Below, piece after piece: positions 1-6,658 of a DNA stretch of 19,840 nucleotides (the first letter of the stretch is position 1; each line of letters begins with the position of its first letter). A program made the position numbers and the translations under genes. This DNA is from Acidimicrobiaceae bacterium (GTDB lineage Bacteria; Actinomycetota; Acidimicrobiia; Acidimicrobiales; Bog-793), in NCBI GenBank assembly GCA_025463965.1, contig JAODBN010000385.1, forward strand, positions 1 to 19,840. The letters are read 5' to 3'. The notes under the pieces were generated by a model. The model saw only the letters and a list, made by a program, of their open reading frames with translations. It was not told the origin of the DNA and searched no databases.

Positions 1-1
1 C

Positions 2-1540
2 GCCCGGCTTGGCGGCCTGCTCCACGACTTCTGCCACGTACCTCTCGGCCACACCATCGAGGACGACCTCAAGGTCTTGACCCCTCATGACGCGAACGCG
101 GACAGATTCGACCGCTTGTGGGCGCAGCTTGACGAGCCGCTTCGGCTTACCGTTGAGAACGCGCGAAGCGTGGCCCATCCGGCCGGTCTGACCCTGAAAC
201 AGGAGCTCCAGACGCTAATTCTGAGCAAAGAAAATGCCGGCTCCGATGGGGCGAGCAGCTACCCGTTCGTTGCAGACATCGTCGGTAACACGATCTCCGC
301 GGACCTCATCGACTACCTCCAGCGGGATCATCTCTTCAGCGGTCTGCCGATCGCCCTCGGGGATCGGTTCGTGGACGACTTCTACGTAATGGCCAGTCAC
401 CACAAGCACTTTGCCAAGAAGATGGTGGTGCGCATCAGTCGGGATGGGCATCCTCGCTCGGACGTAGTCACCGAGTTGGTCAAGTACCTGAGGTTCCGGT
501 ATGAGCTGACCGAGCGCGTTCTGATGCATCACACCAAGATCGCTGCCGACGCAATGGTCGGAAAGCTGTTGGAGATCTGGAGTGACATCGTTTGGCTAGA
601 AGCGGCCGCTGACTCTTTCCCTACCGAGACCGCTGCGATCGGCCACCAGAACCTCGAGGCCCTCAAGCGCCGGATCGCTGAGTCCCATCCTGGGAATCTT
701 CCGGATGACCACCCGGTTCTCACGACCACCGACGTGCCTGAGCTGAAGCGATCAGCCGCGTTGTCGCAGCTCGAGGAAGAGGTCCGAGGTCGGCTCGAGA
801 GCGAATTCACCAGCCGCTCTGACGACGGACTGATGGAACACCTTGCCCGACTTGGTGACGACGCCGACAGCCGCGCGGGGGCGGTCCGAGACCTCGCCCA
901 AGCCGTACTCAACCGCCGCCTATTCAAGATGATTGGACACGCTGAGAGCCCCGCGGATGTGGCCCTGGCAGACGAGAAGTACACGAAGTTCGGTTCTCCG
1001 ACCGCGCGGCGCGAACTTGAGCGTGAGGCGTCACAGTGGGCGGAGCTCAGGCACGGGTGGCAGGTTGTCCTCTGGTTGCCGAATCCAGAAATGCGGCTGA
1101 AGGTAGCCGGTGTTCTCGTCGACAACGGCAGCGGTGTCGCGCGACTAGACAAAGTGTCCGGGGAGGGCCGCCAGATCGTTGAGCAGCATAAGCGGCTCTG
1201 GTCGGTCTCCGTGTTCGCAGATCTCGATGTCGACAAGCCTGCTGATGCCAGGAAAGCTCAGCTCATTCTCGCCAGCCTCCGCGACGCCACGGACCTACAG
1301 CTTGTCGATTGGAACGGCGAGGAGGTTCGATCGCTGGAGCGGATCGCCGTCGACGTGATCGCCGAGGCTAAGGGCTTGTCACGAGCACAGAGAGACAGTC
1401 TTCTCAAGCTCACGCCGGCGGCGCTCGGCGGCGGCCGGAGCTTTCAAAGCCTCCTCCGGGAGCGGTGGCAAGCGGGCGTGGCGAACCAACTTCTGTCAGG
1501 CGAGTTCCCGCCAGAGTTACAGGGGGACAGTCCGCTGTGA
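2..1540 (+). CDS. SAMHD1-like HD-domain phosphohydrolase (5' partial)
   Basis: The reading frame is open to the left edge, so the gene begins outside the window; the TTG at 77 is an internal leucine codon and not a start. The first visible residues contain HDFCHVPLGHTIEDD, the second metal-binding HD motif of the HD superfamily in the form seen in SAMHD1/COG1078-type enzymes (HDxxHxPxxHxxE). About 95 residues later comes SADLIDYLQRD, matching the DxxxDYxxRD segment that supplies the last metal-ligand aspartate in SAMHD1. YELTERVLMHH further on resembles the following helix. The first metal-ligand histidine would lie upstream. At least 512 residues are present; the C-terminal ~300 residues are not recognised. 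The family hydrolyses nucleotides (dNTPs in the best-known members). Its place on an integrated element next to an integrase suggests a defence or nucleotide-depletion role, but that is inference. Confidence 0.75.
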   Translation, partial: ARLGGLLHDFCHVPLGHTIEDDLKVLTPHDANADRFDRLWAQLDEPLRLTVENARSVAHPAGLTLKQELQTLILSKENAGSDGASSYPFVADIVGNTISADLIDYLQRDHLFSGLPIALGDRFVDDFYVMASHHKHFAKKMVVRISRDGHPRSDVVTELVKYLRFRYELTERVLMHHTKIAADAMVGKLLEIWSDIVWLEAAADSFPTETAAIGHQNLEALKRRIAESHPGNLPDDHPVLTTTDVPELKRSAALSQLEEEVRGRLESEFTSRSDDGLMEHLARLGDDADSRAGAVRDLAQAVLNRRLFKMIGHAESPADVALADEKYTKFGSPTARRELEREASQWAELRHGWQVVLWLPNPEMRLKVAGVLVDNGSGVARLDKVSGEGRQIVEQHKRLWSVSVFADLDVDKPADARKAQLILASLRDATDLQLVDWNGEEVRSLERIAVDVIAEAKGLSRAQRDSLLKLTPAALGGGRSFQSLLRERWQAGVANQLLSGEFPPELQGDSPL

Positions 1541-1646
1541 CCTACTAGGAGGCCGGCCTGGGAGGAGGCGCACCAGGAGGCTGGGAGACAACTAAGGCGT
1601 AGGCTCCCGACGGAACGATCGCACTGGCAGGGCGAGAGAGGAAGCC

Positions 1647-2940
1647 GTGGCCCAGCTCATCCACCACGTACTCGGTCGCCGTGATGGCGTCCGGGTCGAC
1701 GAGATCTTCCGAGCTACCGACGAGGGACGACGGGCCGCACAGGCCTTGTACGAGCAGCTCGGCGGTCGCAAGAGCGCCCGACGCACCTACCAAGTTCGGA
1801 CGCGCATCGACGGACGCTCCGTGAGTCGGACCTTCCGCACCCGCGATGAAGCCGATGCCTACGCGAGCGCCGTCGAAACGGACAAGCGGCGGGGTACTGC
1901 AATCGATCCCCGCCAGTCTCAGTTGCCGGTCGCCGACGTGGCAGCGCGCTGGCTTAAGGCCGGAACGACCAAGCGGGCGAGCTCGCGCGCCCGCGACACC
2001 GCGATCGTCGAGCACCACATCAAGCCCACCCTCGGCAAGCGTCCGGTCGCAGTTGTGACCCGGGCTGACGTCCAGGCACTCGTCGATGGCTGGGCCCAAG
2101 CTGGTGCGCCGTCCACGGTCGTGCGCCAGTACGCCTGCCTCCGAGCGATCTTCGCGTGGGCCGAAGCGTCGGAGCTGATCAGCAAGAACCCATGCCGGAA
2201 GATCCGGCTACCGGCGGTGGGTGAGGTCCACCACCCCGTGCTCGCCGAAGAGGAGCTGCAGCGACTGGCTGCTGTGCTGGGGGATGACGCAGCGATGATG
2301 TGGCTCGGGGTCGTGCTCGGGCTGCGCTGGGCCGAGGTGGCCGGTCTCACCGTTGGCTGCGTCGACTTCCTCCCAAGGGAAGGTGTCCGTCGACAGGCAG
2401 CTTGACCGGACGGGGAAGCTCGAAGCACCGAAGTCGGAGGCCGGCCGACGCACTCAAGCAGCTCCGAAGTGGCTGATCGAGGAGCTGGCCGGCGTGCTTG
2501 CCCGCCGCGGGCTCACCGGGGCCGACGCGGAGGCCCTCCTGTTCGTCTCGAGCGGCGGGCGGCCGCTGCGGTATTCGAACTGGCGACGCCGAGTCTGGCT
2601 ACCGGCGATCGAGGCCGCCGCACTCGACGACCTCCCGAGGAAGAAGATGCGCCTTTCTCGGACGCCAACCAAGCAGGACCCCTCGAAGGTCCGCTTTGCG
2701 GAGCTGCCGGCTCTCGACTTCCACGACCTTCGCTCCAACAACGCCACGGCGCTCGTCGCTGCTGGTGTCGACGTGAAGACGGCTCAGGTTCGCCTTGGGC
2801 ACTCAAGCCCACATGTGACCCTTGCTCTCTATGCCCGAGTGACTGCCGAAAAGGACCGAGAGGCGGCCAACAAGCTCGGGGTCAAGTTCCGCCCACTCCC
2901 CTCTCGCGGAGAGAAACCCGGCGCTAGCGGCGGGGACTAG
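1647..2940 (+). pseudogene. Tyrosine recombinase/phage integrase, frameshifted
   Basis: Two overlapping reading frames together make one integrase of about 430 residues. The first frame (GTG at 1647, ribosome binding site AGAGGAAG just upstream) carries an AP2-like N-terminal DNA-binding part (RRTYQVRTRIDGRSVSRTF), a SAM-like core-binding domain (about residues 90-185) and the first catalytic arginine in GLRWAEVAGL (about residue 227). It then runs into a stop at 2403. The second frame takes over near 2372 and carries PKSEAGRRT (catalytic Lys region), HDLRSNNAT (HxxR), LGHSS and the nucleophile tyrosine in LYARV. Removing one C from the CCC run near 2373 would restore FLQGKVSVDRQLDRTGK, as in intact homologues. 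It is therefore either a recent pseudogene or an assembly error. It lies about 1 kb from the tRNA-Ile 3' end, the probable attachment site. Confidence 0.88.
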
Positions 2941-2975
2941 GCGTCTCGTTAGCACGCAGAGTGGTTAATCTGACC

Positions 2976-2998
2976 ACTTCGCGCGGTCCGCGCGAAGT
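2976..2998 (+). terminator. Perfect 11-bp inverted repeat after the integrase
   Basis: ACTTCGCGCGG, one T, then the exact reverse complement. As RNA this folds to a stem of about 10 bp with a tiny loop. It begins 35 bp after the integrase stop and ends 93 bp before the next gene. No T-run follows, so it may be a weak terminator or a palindromic operator for the downstream pair. A second short inverted repeat (GTGGT...ACCAC, 2961-2977) overlaps its left edge. Confidence 0.35.
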
Positions 2999-3091
2999 TC
3001 ATCACTCTATGCGAGAGTTACAGGAATGAAGTTCGTTTCTAGAGTGCTCCGGCTGTCGGTAGGGTCGAAGAGTAGGAGGTCCCGCCGCGCC

Positions 3092-3316
3092 ATGACACAC
3101 GAAACGGAACAAGGCCACCGCCTCGATCCGATCCGTATGGGGGCCCTACTCAAGGATGTCCCCGGTAAGTGGGTCGCTCTTCGAGGCGACGAAATCGTTG
3201 AGGCCCGTGACACCTTTGATCAGGTCGTCATCGCCCTTCACGAGAGGGGCATTAAGGACGCGACGATCATTCGGGCTCCAGCTGAAACGGAGTCGGAGCT
3301 CGTCGGACTCGGCTAG
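3092..3316 (+). CDS. DUF5678-like small protein
   Basis: This encodes 74 residues. The ATG at 3092 is chosen because a full AGGAGGT lies 11 bp upstream (3074-3080); the open frame continues to 3026, but those residues are basic and uninformative. The core VPGKWVALRGDEIVEARDTFDQVV, then IKDATIIRAP, fits the DUF5678 pattern (a KWVAL-type strand, a helix, and a final strand ending in a basic/proline turn). No catalytic residues, signal peptide or membrane segment are visible. Its TAG stop is followed immediately by the ATG of the next gene, so the two are almost certainly co-translated. The biochemical role is unknown. A partner or antitoxin-like role toward the protease downstream is only a guess from context. 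Confidence 0.7.
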   Translation: MTHETEQGHRLDPIRMGALLKDVPGKWVALRGDEIVEARDTFDQVVIALHERGIKDATIIRAPAETESELVGLG

Positions 3317-3862
3317 ATGCCGGTAGCGGAATCCCCCTGGATCTTCCGCTACGTCGAGGAGAGCCCATCGAGGGGACTGGCGCCCCGGGAGGCCAGGCAG
3401 CCGCCATTGCGCCCCGTGGTCCCAGTGCGACTCAGGGCGTTGGGTGAGGTCGGACCAAGGGTTACCGCCCTGGTGGATTCAGGATCTGAGCGAACCCTGG
3501 CGGCCCCCGGTCTCGTCCGTGCTCTTCGCCTGGACCTTGATGGCGTTCCTACCACCACACTCGGTATTGGGGGAAAGCCGCGGCAGGTGCGGTTCGCGGA
3601 TGTCGAGATGGAACTCTTTCGCGATCTCCTCGGAGATCCCGAAACATGCCTAGATAGCTGGATGGCGCACGTCGGGTTCTTCGATACCTGGGAGCCTCCG
3701 TGGGCAGTTGTTCTAGGCCAGGTCGGCTTCTTCGACCGCTTCACTGTCACCTTCAACCGAAGCGTCCCAGCTCTAGCAGTCGAGAGCTGGGACGCCTTCG
3801 ATCAACGGTTCGGCGTGCAGATCGAAGAGGTGGGCCACGCTCAACCGCGCTTTCAACCGTGA
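3317..3862 (+). CDS. Retropepsin-like aspartic protease
   Basis: The protein has 181 residues. ALVDSGSERTL (catalytic D54-S55-G56) is the single D-S/T-G signature of clan AA aspartic proteases. About 75 residues later comes WAVVLGQVGFFDRFTVTF, matching the hydrophobic-hydrophobic-Gly motif and FFDxFxVxF strand of retropepsin-like domains. A one-motif protein of this size should act as a homodimer, with one aspartate from each chain. There is no signal peptide or membrane span, so it is probably cytosolic. The start codon directly abuts the stop of the DUF5678-like gene, so they form a two-gene unit. It may be cargo of the element integrated at tRNA-Ile, or host sequence left beside it. The family is secure; substrate and purpose are unknown. 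Confidence 0.75.
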   Translation: MPVAESPWIFRYVEESPSRGLAPREARQPPLRPVVPVRLRALGEVGPRVTALVDSGSERTLAAPGLVRALRLDLDGVPTTTLGIGGKPRQVRFADVEMELFRDLLGDPETCLDSWMAHVGFFDTWEPPWAVVLGQVGFFDRFTVTFNRSVPALAVESWDAFDQRFGVQIEEVGHAQPRFQP

Positions 3863-3955
3863 CCTGATGGCCAAGGCGAAGCCCGAGAGCCGCTTCTCCG
3901 CGCACTAAACGCGCACTCGAGCCGTGCCACCCCCCAGCGGGCCGGGCGGCGAAAC

Positions 3956-3978
3956 AGCCCCTGAACAGGAGTGGGGCT
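3956..3978 (-). terminator. Possible terminator overlapping the tRNA-Ile 3' end
   Basis: On the minus strand, AGCCCC (part of the tRNA acceptor stem) is followed after 11 bases by GGGGCT and then GTTT. This 6-bp stem could end transcription of the gyrA-tRNA unit, although it competes with the tRNA fold and the T-run is short. Confidence 0.25.
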
Positions 3979-4045
3979 AGCTGGAATCGAACCAGCGACC
4001 TCAGCATTATCAGTGCTGCGCTCTAACCGACTGAGCTATAGCCCC
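3972..4045 (-). tRNA. tRNA-Ile (GAT anticodon)
   Basis: The minus strand reads as a full cloverleaf of 74 nt without CCA. The acceptor stem GGGGCTA pairs with TAGCCCC, with discriminator A. The D-arm contains GCTCAGTCGGTTAGAGC. The anticodon stem CAGCA/TGCTG encloses the loop CTGATAA with anticodon GAT (plus-strand 4009-4011). The T-arm is CTGGTTCGATTCCAG. The 3' CCA is not encoded. It lies 51 bp after the gyrA stop in the same orientation, a common actinobacterial arrangement. Its 3' end faces the integrase-bearing segment, so the T-arm/acceptor region is the likely attB/attL. No second copy of this 3' end was seen in the window, so the far attachment site would lie to the left. Confidence 0.97.
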
Positions 4046-4096
4046 GAGTTGGACGGCCGAGGCTACCCCAGCGGAGCGGCCCCTCGTCCACCCGCT

Positions 4097-6562
4097 CTAG
4101 TCCTCTTCCTCCGAGCTGAGCGGCGCAACCGCAGCGACGCTATGGCCCTCATCGAGGTTCATCACTCGCACTCCGGTGGCGTCGCGGCCCTGGGCGGTGA
4201 TCTGTCGCACGTCCATGCGGATGACGACGCCGGACGAGGACACGAGCAGCAGCTCGTCCTCGAGACTGGCCATCAGGGCAGCGACCACGTAACCCCGGCG
4301 CTGGGTGAGTCGGATCCCGCGTACGCCCTGGCCACCCCTCCCCTGCGGGCTGAAGTGCTCGAGCTTGGTCCGCTTCCCGTAGCCGGCGTCGGTGACGATC
4401 AGCAGATCGGCGTCGGCGCGTCCGACGTCGCAGGAGACGACCTCGTCTCCCTCTCGCAGCCGCATGCCTCTGACCCCACCGGCCGAACGGCCCATCGCCC
4501 GTACGTCGGACTCCCCGAAGCGGATCGCCATCCCGTTGCGGGAGACGATGAAGACGTCATCCGCCCCGCTCGTGGGGATGACGCGAACGAGCTCGTCGCC
4601 CTCCGAGAGGTTGATGGCGATGAAGCCCTCCCGCCGGGACTTGTCGTATTCGGAGAAGGCGGTCTTCTTGACCGTCCCATTTCGGGTGGCAAAGAGCAGG
4701 TAGCGGTCCGGGTCGAAGTCTCTCGTCTCCACGATCGCCTGGATTCGTTCTCCCGCCTCGAGCGAGACGAGGTTCACGATCGGCGTCCCCCGGGCGGTGC
4801 GCTCCTTCACGGGGATCTCGTAGCCACGTAGGCGGTAGACCTTGCCGCGGTTCGAGAAGAGGAGAAGGTGCGACAGCGAGGTGGTGTGGACCAGCTGCTC
4901 AACAAGGTCCTCCTGCTTCAGGCGGGCACCCTGCACTCCACGCCCCCCGCGTGATTGGGTTCGGAACGAGTCGGCGGCGACCGCCTTCACGTAGCCTTCG
5001 CGCGTCAAGGTGACGACGACCGCGTCGTCGTCGATCAGGTCCTCGGCGCCGAGCTCACCGGGGTCGTGAATGATCCGGCTCCGGCGGGGGTTGGCGAAGC
5101 GACGGGAGACTTCTCCCATCTCATCGGAGATCACCCCACGAAGGCGCGCCTCGTCGGCGAGGATCGCCTCCAGCTCGGCCATGGTGATGCGAAGCGCCCC
5201 CATCTCCTCTTCGAGCTCGGAGCGACCGAGCCGGGTGAGCCGACCGAGCGTCATGTCGAGGATGTGAGCGGTCTGGTCCTCGGAGAACGAGAAGGGCGCG
5301 GCCATCAGGGCGGTTCGGGCCGCTGGACGGTCGTCCGAGCCGCGGATGGTGGCGATCACGGCGTCGAGCATGTCGATCGCCCGAAGTAGCCCTTCAACGA
5401 TGTGCGCGCGTTGCCGCGCCTTGTTGAGACGGAATTGAGTCCGCCGGGTGACCACCTCTACCTGGTGCGTGATGTACGCGCTCAGGGCTTGGACCAAGTT
5501 GACGAGGCGTGGCACCCCGTCGACGAGTGCCAGCATGTGCACCCCGAAGCTCGTCTGGAGCTGGGTGTGCTTGTAGAGGTTGTTGAGGACGACGTTGGCG
5601 TTCGCGTCGCGCTTCAAGGTGATCACGAGCCGGGTGTCACGGCCCGCCGAGTGGTCTTCGGCGTTCGAGACGCCGGTGATGTCGCCTCGTTCCGCCGCGT
5701 CGGCGATCTGGGAGAGGATCGCCTCCCCCGAGGTCTGATAAGGCAGCTCGGAAACGACGATCTGGTTGGTCCCGGTCCTCGTTTCCTGGATCTCGGCGAC
5801 AGCACGCAACTTCACCGAGCCGCGGCCACTGCGGTACATGTCGAGGATGCCCGAGCGGCCGAGGATGAGCGCTCCTGTTGGGAAGTCGGGGCCCTTCACA
5901 AACTGCATGAGTTCTTCCCACTCAGCCTCCGGATGGTCGAGGAGGTACCGAGTGGCGGCGACGACCTCACCCAGGTTGTGGGGAGGGATGTTCGTCGCCA
6001 TTCCGACGGCAATGCCCTGGGAACCGTTGACGAGAAGGTTCGGAAAGCGCGACGGGAGCACGACGGGCTGGGTGTCGCTCCCGTCGAAGTTCGGGATCTT
6101 GTCGACGGTGTCCTCGTCGATCCCCTCGAGCAGGCTGAGCGCGATGGGTGCAAGCCGACACTCGGTGTAGCGCATGGCAGCTGGACCGTCGTTCGGGCTC
6201 GGGGAGCCGAATTCCCCGTGCCCGTCGATCAGCGGGTGGCGAAGGCTGAAGTCCTGGACCATGCGGGCGAGCGCGTCGTAGATGGCGGAGTCGCCGTGGG
6301 GGTGGAACCTCGCCATCACGTCGCCGACGACGGTGGCGCACTTCACGTGCGGGCGATCCGGGCGGCGGCCCGAGTCCCACATCGCGTACAGGATCCGGCG
6401 GTGGACCGGCTTCAGTCCGTCTCGGACGTCGGGCAGTGCCCTCGCCACGATGACCGACATCGAGTACTCGAGGAAGGAGCGCTCCATCTCCTCCTGGATC
6501 TCGATCGGCTCGATTCCGCCGCCGGAGGGTTCCCCACCGCCAGGGAGGAGGGTGTCGGTCAT
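4097..6562 (-). CDS. gyrA: DNA gyrase subunit A
   Basis: The protein has 821 residues, normal for GyrA. It is the breakage-reunion subunit of the A2B2 gyrase that introduces negative supercoils. The N-terminal winged-helix/tower region contains the active-site tyrosine in AAMRYTECR (Tyr132). The quinolone-determining region reads HPHGDSAIYD, with Ser92 and Asp96 at the positions of E. coli Ser83 and Asp87, so this site is of the sensitive type, unlike the Ala of Mycobacterium. The C-terminal beta-pinwheel follows, with a GyrA-box of QSRGGRG at 536-542 (usual form QRRGGKG) and blades carrying GRGGQGVRG and GRDATGVRV. The ATG start at 6562 has only a weak AAAGG site 11 bp upstream. It is the last protein gene of the leftward block, 97 bp after gyrB, and is followed directly by tRNA-Ile. 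Confidence 0.98.
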   Translation of the reverse strand: MTDTLLPGGGEPSGGGIEPIEIQEEMERSFLEYSMSVIVARALPDVRDGLKPVHRRILYAMWDSGRRPDRPHVKCATVVGDVMARFHPHGDSAIYDALARMVQDFSLRHPLIDGHGEFGSPSPNDGPAAMRYTECRLAPIALSLLEGIDEDTVDKIPNFDGSDTQPVVLPSRFPNLLVNGSQGIAVGMATNIPPHNLGEVVAATRYLLDHPEAEWEELMQFVKGPDFPTGALILGRSGILDMYRSGRGSVKLRAVAEIQETRTGTNQIVVSELPYQTSGEAILSQIADAAERGDITGVSNAEDHSAGRDTRLVITLKRDANANVVLNNLYKHTQLQTSFGVHMLALVDGVPRLVNLVQALSAYITHQVEVVTRRTQFRLNKARQRAHIVEGLLRAIDMLDAVIATIRGSDDRPAARTALMAAPFSFSEDQTAHILDMTLGRLTRLGRSELEEEMGALRITMAELEAILADEARLRGVISDEMGEVSRRFANPRRSRIIHDPGELGAEDLIDDDAVVVTLTREGYVKAVAADSFRTQSRGGRGVQGARLKQEDLVEQLVHTTSLSHLLLFSNRGKVYRLRGYEIPVKERTARGTPIVNLVSLEAGERIQAIVETRDFDPDRYLLFATRNGTVKKTAFSEYDKSRREGFIAINLSEGDELVRVIPTSGADDVFIVSRNGMAIRFGESDVRAMGRSAGGVRGMRLREGDEVVSCDVGRADADLLIVTDAGYGKRTKLEHFSPQGRGGQGVRGIRLTQRRGYVVAALMASLEDELLLVSSSGVVIRMDVRQITAQGRDATGVRVMNLDEGHSVAAVAPLSSEEED

Positions 6563-6658
6563 GAACGAGACTGCCTTTCGTGGTCGGTTCGTGCCGGGCG
6601 ACTCACCCGGCCAGGGCGCGGCGACCCAGCGGCGCGCCCTTGGGGATCACCCCCGGCT

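Noticed and set aside
77..79. TTG as the start of the HD-domain gene
   Set aside because: The frame is open to the window edge and the essential HD motif lies upstream of this codon.
1541..1646. Three AGGAGG-like motifs between the HD gene and the integrase
   Set aside because: No short reading frame follows them at proper spacing; only the GAGGAAG before 1647 appears used.
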